64,000 nt of DNA from Pseudomonas sp. MM223 (lineage in GTDB: Bacteria > Pseudomonadota > Gammaproteobacteria > Pseudomonadales > Pseudomonadaceae), in contig OX352322.1 of assembly GCA_947090765.1 (NCBI GenBank), positions 2,959,501 through 3,023,500 of the forward strand, given 5' to 3'. Below the pieces are notes generated by a model. The model had not been told where the DNA came from, did not search any database, and saw nothing but the letters and a program-made list of their open reading frames with translations. Below are positions 8,099-17,597 of the stretch, one piece after another. The position numbers were made by a program, and so were the translations under genes. How positions within the stretch are numbered: position 1 is the stretch's first letter; each line of letters starts with the position of its first letter.

Positions 8099-8971
8099 AT
8101 GAGCACCGGCACCACCACGCTTGCCGACCGCAAGGCCAAGGCCTGGGTCTGGCCCGCACTCTTCAGCCTGATAGCTTTTGCCGCCAACTCGGTGTTCTGC
8201 CGGCTGGCGCTGAAGGACGGGGCCATCGACCCGGCGTTGTTCACCGTGGTGCGCCTGGCCAGTGGTGCGTTGTTTCTGCTGCTGTTGCTCCGCCTGCGCA
8301 AACCGGCGCTGGCCATGGGCGGCAGTTGGCGTGGCGGCCTGGCCTTGTTCCTTTACGCCTTCCTGTTCTCTGCGGCGTACCTGCAGCTGGGCGCAGGTGC
8401 AGGGGCATTGCTGCTGTTCGGTGCCGTGCAGATCACCATGTTCGGCTTTGCCTGGTACAAAGGTGAACGCATCACCGCGCGCATGCTGCTGGGCATGTTG
8501 ATTGCCTTTGCCGGCCTGCTGGTGTTGCTGTTGCCCGGCGCAGCGGCGCCGCCCTTGGCCAGTGCCTTGTTGATGAGCCTGTCTGGCGTGGCCTGGGGGG
8601 TGTACACCTTGCTGGGCAAAGGCTCGCCCAGGCCACTGGCCGATACTGCCGGCAATTTTGCCCGCAGCCTGCCTTGCCTGGCGCTGCTGCTACCGATGCT
8701 GTGGCTGGGCGCTGGCCCGCACCTTACGCCGCTGGGCTTGTTGTATGCCTTGGGCTCCGGTGTGCTGGCCTCTGGTGCAGGCTACGCCGTGTGGTACGGC
8801 GTGGTCAGGCAGGTCAGCGCACAACAGGCAGCAACCATGCAGTTAAGTGTGCCGGTGATTGCTGCATTGGGTGGTGTTGCCCTGATTGGCGAGCCGTTGT
8901 CGTTGCGCTTGCTGATTGCGTGTGTGGTGGTACTGGGCGGTATTGCCCTGGCGCTGGTGCCACGGCGCTAG
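8099..8971 (+). CDS. EamA/DMT-family transporter
   Basis: 290 residues with ten predicted transmembrane helices and the EamA two-fold repeat. First repeat: SLIAFAANSVFCRLALKDGA, ending RMLLGMLIAFAGLLVLLLPG. Second: SLSGVAWGVYTLLGKGSPRP, ending SVPVIAALGGVALIGEPLSL. Substrate unknown. The start ATG is preceded by AGAGGTGACCACACC. The 3' end overlaps the converging TorF-type gene by 4 bp. It is distinct in sequence from the DMT protein at 3727-4611. Confidence 0.85.
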   Translation: MSTGTTTLADRKAKAWVWPALFSLIAFAANSVFCRLALKDGAIDPALFTVVRLASGALFLLLLLRLRKPALAMGGSWRGGLALFLYAFLFSAAYLQLGAGAGALLLFGAVQITMFGFAWYKGERITARMLLGMLIAFAGLLVLLLPGAAAPPLASALLMSLSGVAWGVYTLLGKGSPRPLADTAGNFARSLPCLALLLPMLWLGAGPHLTPLGLLYALGSGVLASGAGYAVWYGVVRQVSAQQAATMQLSVPVIAALGGVALIGEPLSLRLLIACVVVLGGIALALVPRR

Positions 8972-9687
8972 AAGAAACTGCGCTGCGCCTTGAGCGTGAC
9001 CACGCTGTCGCAATAGGTGTTGATGCCCGAATAGGCATCGCAACCGCCGCCACTGAGATTGGAGTTGCTGTAGATCAGGTTCAGGTCGATGCCCAGCCAG
9101 GGCCGCGACAGCTCCAGTGACCAGTCGGAAAAGGCATTCACCTGGCTGCCGTCGCCAATGGTAAACGGCGTGCCCAGGCTATGATGGGCAAGCTTGACGG
9201 TCAGGTCGACATCAAACAGCGGCAATTGGCCAAAGTCAGCAAACAAAGTGCCGGTGCGGTTGTCGGGGTTGTCGCGCAGCGCGCCGCCGAAGCGGTTGCC
9301 CAGCACCGAAATGCCACCGTACAGGGCATAGCTATCGGGGCCAGCGATAGTCGGTTGGCTGTAATGGATCAACCCCACTTCGTATCCCAGGCTGCTGTCG
9401 AAATGGTGCTTGTAGCCCAAGTAGCTGTCCAGGCGCAGGGTCGAATTGGGGGTGACGCCCATGCTCGGGGCGTACTGGCCCAGGTACCAGCCACTGGGGT
9501 GGCTGAAGTCGAGGCCACCGTGGAATGCGCCGACGGCACTGGGTGAGATAAGGCCTTGGGCCATGCTGCGCGAGGGCGTTGTGCCGAGCGTGAAGTCGAA
9601 ATCACCCAGTTCGCGTTTGATCTGCTGGGCCAGCAGCACTGGGCTGAACAGCAGTGCAGCACTCAGCAACAGAAGGGGCCTGGTCAT
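8968..9687 (-). CDS. TorF-family putative outer-membrane porin-like protein
   Basis: 239 residues with a signal peptide (MTRPLLLLSAALLFSPVLLA). The mature part is rich in alternating aromatic/polar beta-strands and ends in F (AQRSFF), as expected for an outer-membrane barrel. Patterns typical of the TorF (Gcw_chp) family: AQGLISPSAVGAFHGGLDFS, WYLGQYAPSM, LDSYLGYKHHF, LGYEVGLIHYSQP and SDWSLELSRPWLGIDLNLIY. Role in substrate passage is unproven for this family. It converges with the DMT gene. Confidence 0.75.
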   Translation of the reverse strand: MTRPLLLLSAALLFSPVLLAQQIKRELGDFDFTLGTTPSRSMAQGLISPSAVGAFHGGLDFSHPSGWYLGQYAPSMGVTPNSTLRLDSYLGYKHHFDSSLGYEVGLIHYSQPTIAGPDSYALYGGISVLGNRFGGALRDNPDNRTGTLFADFGQLPLFDVDLTVKLAHHSLGTPFTIGDGSQVNAFSDWSLELSRPWLGIDLNLIYSNSNLSGGGCDAYSGINTYCDSVVTLKAQRSFF

Positions 9688-9768
9688 GGTCTCCGTCCTG
9701 GAAGGCTTGCGGTTGAGCGGTAGAGGATACCTGTGCTGTCAGAGGGAGGAAACCTTTGCCTGCCCCAC

Positions 9769-10020
9769 TCAGCCTTTGGTCGAACGGTCTGCGTCGATGG
9801 CTTCGGTCACCACTGGCAGGTTGCCGGCACGCTGGATCACCCGCCGTTGCTGCTCGTAGTCGTCCAGCGAAAGGCCGCGGCGTTGCAACGCTTCCAGTTG
9901 CAGTTGGCGGGTTTCTTCGGCGCTGTAGGCGCGCAGTTCAGGGTGGTTGGCACAGCCAGCCAGCACAGCAATGCTGGTAGCGGCCAGGGCAGTGAGCAAG
10001 AGGCGGGCCTTGGTGTTCAT
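9769..10020 (-). CDS. small predicted lipoprotein, 83 residues
   Basis: A lipoprotein signal is clear: MNTKARLLLTALAATSIAVL then AGC (lipobox LAGC, Cys22). The mature part is a short charged helix (RAYSAEETRQLQLEALQRRG) with no recognised domain. It is likely an inner- or outer-membrane lipoprotein of about 6 kDa. Its neighbours (TorF-type protein, DUF3300) are all envelope proteins but are not arranged as an operon with it. Confidence 0.65.
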   Translation of the reverse strand: MNTKARLLLTALAATSIAVLAGCANHPELRAYSAEETRQLQLEALQRRGLSLDDYEQQRRVIQRAGNLPVVTEAIDADRSTKG

Positions 10021-10225
10021 CGAGCAGCTCCGGAATGCAGGGGATTCGCCAGGTTCGAATCGATGGAGCTAGGTTATTAAGCCTGGGCGATCAGTAGAAA
10101 TCGCCTTGTTCGATAGTCACTATTGACGTAAGCATCAGTGCTAAAAGTTTGCGCCCTCGCATCTGGCCAAACGCATCGCCATTGCTACCCTTAACCCACG
10201 CGATCTGACCTGATGGGGATAAGCG

Positions 10226-11599
10226 ATGCGCATGCCATTGTTTGCTTTGCTGTCGGCGCTGATGTGCCTGAACGCGGCGCCCGGCCTGGCGCAAGACGTA
10301 CCCGCCCCCGACCCGGCCCCGCAAGCCGACACGGTCGCGGCCAAAACCCCGGTGTTCACTCAAGAGCAGCTGGACCAGATGCTGGCGCCGGTTGCGTTGT
10401 ACCCCGACCCGCTGCTGGCCCAGGTACTGATGGCGGCCACTTACCCGGGGCAGGTGAGCGAAGCGGTGGCCTGGTCCAAGGCCAACCCCAAGGCGTCGGG
10501 TGATGCTGCTGTCAAACAGGTAGCGAAGCAGCCGTGGGACCCGAGCGTGCAAGCGCTGGTGGCCTTCCCGCAGTTGCTGGCGACCCTGGGGCAGGACCCG
10601 GTGTGGGTGCAGCGGCTGGGCGATGCCTTTCTGGCACAACCCGACGATGTCATGGGGGCAGTGCAACGCTTGCGGCACCAGGCACAGGCGGCCGGCAACC
10701 TGCAAAGCAACCAGTACCAGAATGTGACCGTGCAGGCCGCCCCGGCCACACAGGCGGCCAGCAGCCCACCCTCCACCATCATCATCCAGCCCGCCGACCC
10801 GCAAGTGGTGTACGTGCCCAGCTACAACCCGACCACCACCTATGGTACCTGGGCCTACCCGGCCTCACCGCCGGTGTACTACCCGCCGCCGCCAATGTAC
10901 TACCCCGGTTCCGCGCTGGTGGCCGGCCTGGCCTTCGGTACCGGTGTAGCCATTGTCGCCTCGCTGTGGGGCGACTGTGACTGGGGCAACAATGACATCG
11001 ACATCGACGTCAACCGTTACAACAACATCAACGCCAACAACCGCATCACCAACAACCAGAACAAATGGCAGCACAATGCCGCGAACCGTGAAGGCGTGCC
11101 TTACCGTGATGCCCGCAGCCGCCAGCAGTATGGCCGCCAACTGGACGGCGCCACCCAGCGCACCGCCTTCCGTGGCGACGACGCCCAGCGGGCGCAGGCT
11201 CGGGACAAGGCCCGGGCCTCGATGGACCGCGCGGGCATGGAGCGGCCGGCCACCGACAACCGCCAGGCACGCCGGCAAATGCGCGATGCGCAGGCGGGCA
11301 ATTCGGTGGGCAACCGCATGCAGTCCCGTGGCGACAATCCAAGAGCAACCGACCGTCGCCAGGAAACACGCAGTGCCCAAGGCCGGCAGGTAGCACAAAA
11401 CCGGCCGGCCAACAGCGCCGGCCGGGCGCGTAACAATGCCTTTGATGGCGTGCGTTCGCCGTCACGCACCAACCTGCAGGCCAACCGCGGTCGTACCAGC
11501 CAGTCGTTTGCTCAGCGCCCCAATGCATCACGTGCTGCCGGGCATCAGATCTCCCGACCCAGTGCGCCAATGCGTCGCGGCGGAGGAGGCCGTCGATGA
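10226..11599 (+). CDS. DUF3300 domain protein, exported
   Basis: 457 residues. Signal peptide MRMPLFALLSALMCLNAAPG then LAQ. The DUF3300 domain spans roughly residues 45-270: QLDQMLAPVALYPDPLLAQV, QPWDPSVQALVAFPQLL, IQPADPQVVYVPSYNPTTTY, and a glycine-rich membrane-like patch followed by WGDCDWGNNDIDIDVNRYNN. The last 170 residues are a low-complexity, Arg/Gln/Asn-rich tail ending RRGGGGRR. The function of DUF3300 is unknown. The stop overlaps the DUF2950 gene start by 4 bp (ATGA), so the two are translationally coupled, a pairing that recurs in proteobacteria. Confidence 0.85.
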   Translation: MRMPLFALLSALMCLNAAPGLAQDVPAPDPAPQADTVAAKTPVFTQEQLDQMLAPVALYPDPLLAQVLMAATYPGQVSEAVAWSKANPKASGDAAVKQVAKQPWDPSVQALVAFPQLLATLGQDPVWVQRLGDAFLAQPDDVMGAVQRLRHQAQAAGNLQSNQYQNVTVQAAPATQAASSPPSTIIIQPADPQVVYVPSYNPTTTYGTWAYPASPPVYYPPPPMYYPGSALVAGLAFGTGVAIVASLWGDCDWGNNDIDIDVNRYNNINANNRITNNQNKWQHNAANREGVPYRDARSRQQYGRQLDGATQRTAFRGDDAQRAQARDKARASMDRAGMERPATDNRQARRQMRDAQAGNSVGNRMQSRGDNPRATDRRQETRSAQGRQVAQNRPANSAGRARNNAFDGVRSPSRTNLQANRGRTSQSFAQRPNASRAAGHQISRPSAPMRRGGGGRR

Positions 11600-12489
11600 A
11601 CCGTCCAGTATTTGCAGCCATGCTGCTTGCGGCAGGCTTGGCATGGTCTTCCCTGGCGGCTGCCCAGGAAGCCTTCCCGACGCCGGAAAAGGCCGTGGAG
11701 TCCTTCGTTGCGGCGCTGGGCACGGAAAAGGCCGATGAAGCCCGCCTGGCCCAGTTGCTGGGTGATGACTGGCGCACCTACATCCCGCGTGGCGGTGTGC
11801 AACGCAGCGACGTGGACACCTTCCTGGAGCAGTACCGTGCGCAGCACAGTATCGACATGGCTGGTGAGGGCAAGGCCATCCTGGCGGTGGGCAGTGATCA
11901 CTGGACGTTGCCCATACCATTGACCAAAAGCAGCCAAGGCTGGCGCTTCGATCTCAAGGCCGGCAGCGTCGAGATTCGCGCCCGGCGCATCGGCCGAAAC
12001 GAACTGGGCGTTGTGCAGTCGCTACTGGCCTATCACGATGCGCAAATGGAATACGCCACCCAGGACCACAACGGCAACGGTGCGCTGGAGTACGCGCAGA
12101 AAATCTTCAGTGAGCCTGGCAAGCAGGATGGCTTGTACTGGGATGACGACGGCGATGGGCAGGTCAGCCCGCTGGGGCCGCTGTTTGGCCAGGATGTGGT
12201 TGGCGATGACTGGTATGGCTACCACTTCCGCATCCTCGACGCACAAGGCCCATCTGCCCCCGGTGGTGCCTACAGCTACCTGATCGGCAACCAGATGAGC
12301 CGCGGCTTCGCCATGGTCGCCTGGCCGGCCAAGTACGACGACACCGGGGTGATGAGTTTCATGATCAGCCATGACGGCCAAGTGTTCGAGAAAGACCTCG
12401 GGCCACACGGGGACAGGCTGGCCAAGGACATGAAACGCTTCGACCCGGATGACAGCTGGAAGGTGGTGGATGTGGCGACAGGGGATTGA
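11596..12489 (+). CDS. DUF2950 domain protein, exported
   Basis: 297 residues; signal peptide MNRPVFAAMLLAAGLAWSSL ending AAAQ. The domain has the family's markers: FPTPEKAVESFVAALG, GKAILAVGSDHWTLPIPL, LAYHDAQMEYATQDHNGNG, LEYAQKIFSEPGKQDGLYW, and the terminal FEKDLGP...FDPDDSWKVV. Two segments resemble acidic calcium-binding loops: DHNGNGALEY and DDDGDGQV. The molecular role is unknown. It is coupled to the preceding DUF3300 gene and converges with the AraC gene at 12499. Confidence 0.85.
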   Translation: MNRPVFAAMLLAAGLAWSSLAAAQEAFPTPEKAVESFVAALGTEKADEARLAQLLGDDWRTYIPRGGVQRSDVDTFLEQYRAQHSIDMAGEGKAILAVGSDHWTLPIPLTKSSQGWRFDLKAGSVEIRARRIGRNELGVVQSLLAYHDAQMEYATQDHNGNGALEYAQKIFSEPGKQDGLYWDDDGDGQVSPLGPLFGQDVVGDDWYGYHFRILDAQGPSAPGGAYSYLIGNQMSRGFAMVAWPAKYDDTGVMSFMISHDGQVFEKDLGPHGDRLAKDMKRFDPDDSWKVVDVATGD

Positions 12490-12498
12490 GCCCGGAAA

Positions 12499-13455
12499 TC
12501 ACTGCAATCGCGCAGCCCTGATTTCTCGCGCCGTGCACCCGTAGTGCTGGCGAAATGCCCGGGTGAATTGCGCCTGGTCGGTAAAACCCCAACGGAATGC
12601 CAGCTCGCCAATGGCCAGGTGGCAATGCGGGTCACGCAGTTGTCGGTGCACGGCCTCCAGGCGTTGTTGGCGCACCCACTCGCCAAGGGTGTAGGGCGTG
12701 ATCGCAAACAGCTTGTGCAGGTAGCGCAACGACAGCCCGCAGGCGCTGGCGATGGCGGCGGGTGACAGTTCGGGGTCGCCAAGGTGTTGCAGCACATACT
12801 GCTCGACGCGGGTCAGGTGCAGGGTGCTGAGGTTGCTGCCTTCGCTGCCTAGCACGCGTTCGTCCTGCTGCAGCGCCAGCAGCAAGGTGGCCGTGGCTTG
12901 TTCCAGCAGCAAGTGGCGGCCGGCCGTGGGGCTTGCGTCGAAATGGCGGGCGCACAGGTCCAGTTGCTCGACAAAGATGCGCCCCAGGCCCTGGCTGGCA
13001 TCGAAGCAGTGCCTGGCGTAGCGCTTGTGCCCTAGCAGGTTGGCCTTGAGTGCGCGCTCGGGCAGTTTGAGCACCCACAGGTCGTTCTGTGCGTTGTAGT
13101 GAAAACGGTAGGGTGCGTCGCCGCGCTCGACAATGAACCCGCCGGGGCTGCAACTGAGCGTGTGACCGTCTTGTTCGAAGTGCACTTCGCTACTGCGCGG
13201 CACCGTCACCAGGTAGAACGCTTCGTGGTCCTGGCCGATGTGAGCCTTGTTGCGCGAGTAGCCCAGCGGGCTGGAGCGCAAGCGTGAAAGGCTGAGTGGC
13301 GTGCTGGGCGTGCTCCAGCGCTGCAGGTGGCCATCGAACGGCTGCCCGCTGGCAAACTCCAGGCTCAACGGGAAGTAAGTGTCACTGATGGCTTCGGCCC
13401 AGCGCACCTGGCGCTCGGGCTGCGCCCAGCCTTGGGTCGAGAGTTCTGTGGGCAT
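12499..13455 (-). CDS. AraC-family transcriptional regulator
   Basis: 318 residues from the ATG at 13455, preceded by AAAAAGGACACACC; the longer frame to 13536 has no ribosome site. The N-terminal part looks like the AraC-binding-like/FeaR domain (AEAISDTYFPLSLEFA, YLVTVPRSSEVHFEQDGHTL, CSPGGFIVERGDAPYRFHYN). The C-terminal AraC HTH includes LSPAAIASACGLSLRYLHKL and LAIGELAFRWGFTDQAQFTR. Target unknown; the hydantoinase genes upstream on the same strand are one possibility, because aromatic or ring catabolism operons often carry such regulators. Confidence 0.85.
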   Translation of the reverse strand: MPTELSTQGWAQPERQVRWAEAISDTYFPLSLEFASGQPFDGHLQRWSTPSTPLSLSRLRSSPLGYSRNKAHIGQDHEAFYLVTVPRSSEVHFEQDGHTLSCSPGGFIVERGDAPYRFHYNAQNDLWVLKLPERALKANLLGHKRYARHCFDASQGLGRIFVEQLDLCARHFDASPTAGRHLLLEQATATLLLALQQDERVLGSEGSNLSTLHLTRVEQYVLQHLGDPELSPAAIASACGLSLRYLHKLFAITPYTLGEWVRQQRLEAVHRQLRDPHCHLAIGELAFRWGFTDQAQFTRAFRQHYGCTAREIRAARLQ

Positions 13456-13534
13456 GGTGTGTCCTTTTTCAAAGAGGGCAGCATTGAAAAAAGGAACTGC
13501 AGGCAAGCTACTCAAGCGGCTCTTGTTATTGTGC

Positions 13535-13570
13535 AAACCGCCCGACAGCGCAAGGCTGCCGGGCGGCTTT
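13535..13570 (-). terminator. terminator-like hairpin after hyuA-type gene
   Basis: CCGCCCGACAGC and GCTGCCGGGCGG pair with one mismatch around a 5-nt loop. On the minus strand the hairpin follows the stop of the hydantoinase A gene and is followed by TTTG. It lies between that gene and the AraC gene start. Confidence 0.5.
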
Positions 13571-13603
13571 CAGGCCCATGATCGGCGCACGCCGACCGTT
13601 TGA

Positions 13604-15688
13604 TCAAGCCCCGCGTGTCACCCGGTAGGTGGCCGAAGGTTCCAGGCGCGCCTGCCAGCCGGGTGGCAGGACGATGTTGGTGGTGTCTTCCTCGATGACG
13701 CAGGGGCCGTGTACGGTTTGCCCTGGCAACAGGCGGTTGCCGTTGAACACCGGCGTGGGCTGCCACTCGCCCTCGGCACTGAACAGCATCGGGCGGACGC
13801 CTTCCGGGGCTGGCGCGGGTGGTTGCGCCGAGCCCTGCAACTCGGGCTGTGGCGGGCGCGGCAGGTGGCCAATGACCGAGCACTCCAGGTTCACCAGCTC
13901 CACCGGGCTGTCGGGCTCGCTGTACGAGTACAGGGTCTGGTGTCGGCTGTGGAAGCGGCTGATCAGTGCGGCCAGGCCCGCGTCATCCAGTGCATGCTGC
14001 TGCAGCTCTACGCTGCATTCATGAATCTGCCCCAGATAGCGCATTTCAAGGGTGTAGTGGCAGCTGCTGGCCTGGTCGCCAAAACCGTCCTCGCGCAGGT
14101 TTGCCAGGCCTTGTTTACGCAGCCCGGCAAGGGCCTGGTTGAGCTGCGCCAGGTCCACGTGCCCGGTGTCCAGCCGCATCGACAGGCTGGTGAGCTGGTC
14201 GTAGCGCACATCGGACAGGATCTGGCCGAATGCACACAAGCCTGAGGCCACCTTGGGGATCAACACCGTCTGCATGCCGATTTCCTCGGCCAGGCGCACC
14301 ACGTGCATGCCCGCTGCGCCACCTGCGCCGATCAGGGCGAAGTCGCGCGGGTCGTGGCCGCGCTCGATCGACACGCGGCGAATGCCGTTGACCATGTTCA
14401 GGTTGACCAGCGTGGTGATGCCGAACGCCGCGCGTTCCACGCTGATACCTAACGGTTCGGCGATCTTGCTTCGGATAGCGTCCAGTGCGGCTTGGCGGTC
14501 AAGGCGGATGCTACCACCCAGCAGCGCGCCATCGGGCAGGTAGCCCAGGGCCAGGTTGGCGTCGGTTACCGTGGGTTCGCTACCGCCTTTGCCATAGCAC
14601 ACCGGCCCTGGCATGGCGCCGGCGCTGCGCGGGCCGACCTGAAGCATGCCGAACTCGTCCAGGTGGGCGATAGAGCCGCCGCCAGCGCCCAGGGTCTCCA
14701 CCTGGATCATTGGCACGCCAATGCGCTGGCGCAGAAAATCGACGTCCTTGCTGAAGTTGGTGCGCCCAGCGTTGGTCAGGGTGATGTCGAACGAGGTGCC
14801 GCCCATGTCCACGGTGATGACGTTGTCGATACCGAACGGCTTTGCCACCGCCAGCCCGGCCTGTGGCGCCGAGGCGGGGCCGGAGTTGATTGCATTGACG
14901 GCGCGCTCGCGCATCAGGTGCCCCGGCGCCAGGCCGCCGTTGGACTGGAAGTAGCGCACTGGCTGCTGCGCGCCAAGCGCCTGGAACAGGCTGTCGATAC
15001 GCGCCACATAGCGCGCCATTACGGGGCTGAGGTAGGCGTTGACCACGGTGGTGGAAGTGCGGGTGTACTCGCGGATCTGTGGAAACACCTCGCAGCCGGT
15101 GCAGACGAACACCCCGGGCAGGGCGGCCCGTACCAGCTCGGCGGCCCGCTGCTCGTGGCTGGGGTTGCGTACCGACCACAGGAAGGAAATGGCCACGGCC
15201 TGCACGCCTTCGGCACGGAAGTAGTCGATGGCATCGTGAATGGCGCGCTCGTCCAGCGGGCTGTGCTCACGGCCATCGCCGAGGATGCGACCACCTACCG
15301 GGCGGCGCAGATGGCGCGGGGCAAGCATGTGTGCCGGCGGGTAATGGGCGTCGTAGCGGTGGCCTTCCTCCTTGTGACCCAGGCGGATTTCCAGGCTGTC
15401 CTCATGGCCTTCGGTGCACAGCAGGCCCACCTTGACCCCGGTGCGCTCGATCAGCGCATTGAGGGCCACGGTGGTGCCGTTGATGCACAGGTCGCAGTTG
15501 GCGATGAGTTCGGCCGGGCTGCGCCCGGTTGCGTCGGCAATCTGCGCCAGGCCGGCGCGAATGGCCAGGGTGCCATCCTGCGGCGTGGACGGGGCCTTGA
15601 ACAGCTGCACGCCGCCGTCGCGGTCGGCCAGGATGAAATCGGTGAAGGTGCCGCCGGCATCGATGCCCAGGCGATATTGATTACGCAT
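13604..15688 (-). CDS. hydantoinase/oxoprolinase A family subunit (HyuA-type)
   Basis: 694 residues from the ATG at 15688 with GGAGAACCATC upstream; an in-frame extension to 15898 overlaps the upstream gene and is not coding. The N-terminus LGIDAGGTFTDFILAD is the ATP-binding phosphate-1 motif of the Hydant_A_N/ASKHA fold; VFPQIREYTRTSTTVVNAYL and VDMGGTSFDITL are also typical. The family includes N-methylhydantoinase A, 5-oxoprolinase and acetone/acetophenone carboxylase subunits, all of which couple ATP use to ring opening or carboxylation. It forms a complex with the B subunit encoded just upstream (13 bp gap). The substrate is not identifiable. Confidence 0.9.
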   Translation of the reverse strand: MRNQYRLGIDAGGTFTDFILADRDGGVQLFKAPSTPQDGTLAIRAGLAQIADATGRSPAELIANCDLCINGTTVALNALIERTGVKVGLLCTEGHEDSLEIRLGHKEEGHRYDAHYPPAHMLAPRHLRRPVGGRILGDGREHSPLDERAIHDAIDYFRAEGVQAVAISFLWSVRNPSHEQRAAELVRAALPGVFVCTGCEVFPQIREYTRTSTTVVNAYLSPVMARYVARIDSLFQALGAQQPVRYFQSNGGLAPGHLMRERAVNAINSGPASAPQAGLAVAKPFGIDNVITVDMGGTSFDITLTNAGRTNFSKDVDFLRQRIGVPMIQVETLGAGGGSIAHLDEFGMLQVGPRSAGAMPGPVCYGKGGSEPTVTDANLALGYLPDGALLGGSIRLDRQAALDAIRSKIAEPLGISVERAAFGITTLVNLNMVNGIRRVSIERGHDPRDFALIGAGGAAGMHVVRLAEEIGMQTVLIPKVASGLCAFGQILSDVRYDQLTSLSMRLDTGHVDLAQLNQALAGLRKQGLANLREDGFGDQASSCHYTLEMRYLGQIHECSVELQQHALDDAGLAALISRFHSRHQTLYSYSEPDSPVELVNLECSVIGHLPRPPQPELQGSAQPPAPAPEGVRPMLFSAEGEWQPTPVFNGNRLLPGQTVHGPCVIEEDTTNIVLPPGWQARLEPSATYRVTRGA

Positions 15689-15701
15689 GATGGTTCTCCG
15701 G

Positions 15702-17447
15702 TCAGCGCGGGGTGCGGGCAAGGCGGGTTGCGGTTTCGTCGAGGCGGCCATCGTCATCGAGGACCACGCCATACTCCAGGGCTGCCCCTTGTGGCGAAAC
15801 CAGGCCGTTGCGCACATCCTCCAGTACGGCGGCGACCGGGCGGCGCAGCGGGTCGCCGTAGCCACCGCCCCCCGGGTTGATGTTGATGATGCGTTCACCG
15901 GGTTGCAGGGTGAGCATCGGGTTTTGCGTGTAGTGGTCTTCGCTACCGTCGACGTGGCGGTGGATCAGCCGGCCCAGCTTGGGTTCGAGCAGGGCATTGC
16001 GTGCCCCGGCGGCACCGGCGGTGGGCAGTTGGCGGCCCTCGCCGAAACCGACCACGGTCATGGCATGCTCAAGCGGTTCGATTTCCAGGCGGGTGCCCGA
16101 ACCGCCGCGAAATTCACCGGCGCCACCACTGTCGGCCATCAGGCTGTAGCGGTGGATCAGCACCGGGTAGGCGTGTTCAAGCAGTTCGATGTCGCCGCTC
16201 ATCAACGCCCCGAAGCAGCACAGCGGGCCGCAGGCGTGCCAGCCATCCATCACTTTGTTGGCACCGGCGCCAGAAATGATCGAAGCCAGCACCATCGTCA
16301 CGTACTCGCTATTGCCGTTGCGTGGGTCGTGGCCGGCAATGTTGATACCGCTGGTGTGCCCCCAGGAAGCCGTTACCCGCTGTGGTGAGGCTTGCTCCAG
16401 TGCTGTGCGCACGGCATCGGCGAGGGTTTCCATCGGTGTGGTGGTGCAGTTGACGTGGGGCGCTGGTTCTTCGGCGTTGCACAGGGTACCCCTGGGCCCG
16501 ACATCGACCGTGATGCAGCGGTACAGGCCCTCGTTGTAAGGGGGCGCCACCTGGGCGAACATCATCAGCCCCAGGTACACGCCCGACACCGAGTTGCCCT
16601 CGTAGGAGTTGATGAAGTAGGGCACTTGTGGCGGGCTGTCGATACGCACGTGGGCCTGGTCACCACGAATCGTCACATGGGCGGTGATGGCCAGCTCGCC
16701 CAGGCCGTGGCCGGCATCTTCCAGTACGGCGGTGCCGCTGTAGTCACCGTCCGGCACATCGCGCAACAGCGCGCGCATGTGCCGGTCGGCCATGTTCTTC
16801 AGCTCGCCAATGCAGGCACGCACTTGCGCCACGCCATACTTGTCCAGCAGCGCCAGCAAGTGCCGCTCGCCCACCTTGCAGGCGCCGTACTGGGCATTCA
16901 GGTCACCTTCCTGATAAGGGCGGGCGCGCATGTTGGTGAGCATGAAGTTGATCACGTCTTCGCGGCGCTTGCCCTTTTCCCACAGCTTGACCGGTGGAAT
17001 GCGCAGGCCTTCGGCATAGATCTCCTTGGCATCGGGGTTGTAGCCGGCCGGTACCGGGCCACCGATGTCGGTCAGGTGGCCCTTGCACACGGTCCAGAAC
17101 ACAAGTTCGCCCTGGTAGTACACCGGCTTGTACATGCAGCAGTCGAGAATATGGCTGCCCTTGTAGGCGGGGTCGTTGTGGTAGATCACGTCGCCTTCGG
17201 CGATGTCGTCGCCGAAGAACTCGGCCACGCACTTCATGGCCGGGATCAGCGAGCCCAGGTGGATGGGGATGTCCTGGCCTTGCAGGATCATTTCCGGCAA
17301 ATGGTCGAACAGCGAGTTGGAATAGTCGTGGGCCAGGTTGAACACACTGGAGCGCCCGGTCTTTTCCAGGGTCAGGGTCATTTCGCGTTGCGCTGTTTCC
17401 AGCGCACCCCGGACAACCGCAAGGGTGATCGGATCTACTGTCTGCAT
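15702..17447 (-). CDS. hydantoinase B/oxoprolinase family subunit (HyuB-type)
   Basis: 581 residues, normal for stand-alone HyuB. Features: the start MQTVDPITLAVVRGALETAQ, then LEKTGRSSVFNLAHDYSNSL, GDVIYHNDPAYKGSHILD, DIGGPVPAGYNPDAKEIYAE, and the glycine-rich end INPGGGGYGDPLRRP. The conserved acidic and histidine residues of the family's metal-containing centre appear present (HNDP, H-TDIGG). It partners HyuA in ATP-dependent hydantoin or amide hydrolysis or carboxylation. It is the first gene of a two-gene operon; the LysR gene further upstream on the same strand may regulate it. Confidence 0.9.
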   Translation of the reverse strand: MQTVDPITLAVVRGALETAQREMTLTLEKTGRSSVFNLAHDYSNSLFDHLPEMILQGQDIPIHLGSLIPAMKCVAEFFGDDIAEGDVIYHNDPAYKGSHILDCCMYKPVYYQGELVFWTVCKGHLTDIGGPVPAGYNPDAKEIYAEGLRIPPVKLWEKGKRREDVINFMLTNMRARPYQEGDLNAQYGACKVGERHLLALLDKYGVAQVRACIGELKNMADRHMRALLRDVPDGDYSGTAVLEDAGHGLGELAITAHVTIRGDQAHVRIDSPPQVPYFINSYEGNSVSGVYLGLMMFAQVAPPYNEGLYRCITVDVGPRGTLCNAEEPAPHVNCTTTPMETLADAVRTALEQASPQRVTASWGHTSGINIAGHDPRNGNSEYVTMVLASIISGAGANKVMDGWHACGPLCCFGALMSGDIELLEHAYPVLIHRYSLMADSGGAGEFRGGSGTRLEIEPLEHAMTVVGFGEGRQLPTAGAAGARNALLEPKLGRLIHRHVDGSEDHYTQNPMLTLQPGERIININPGGGGYGDPLRRPVAAVLEDVRNGLVSPQGAALEYGVVLDDDGRLDETATRLARTPR

Positions 17448-17597
17448 AGGTCACCAACGTTTGTTCTTGTGCTTTGGGTGCGTGCCGCGGCAAGGCGGCG
17501 CGTGGTGACAGGCTACGGGCAGGGTGGGGGAAAGGCTTGTCGCTGGGTGTACTGGTTGTTGTGTCTGGGCGCACTTGCGGGGCGGGTTTGTATAGGC

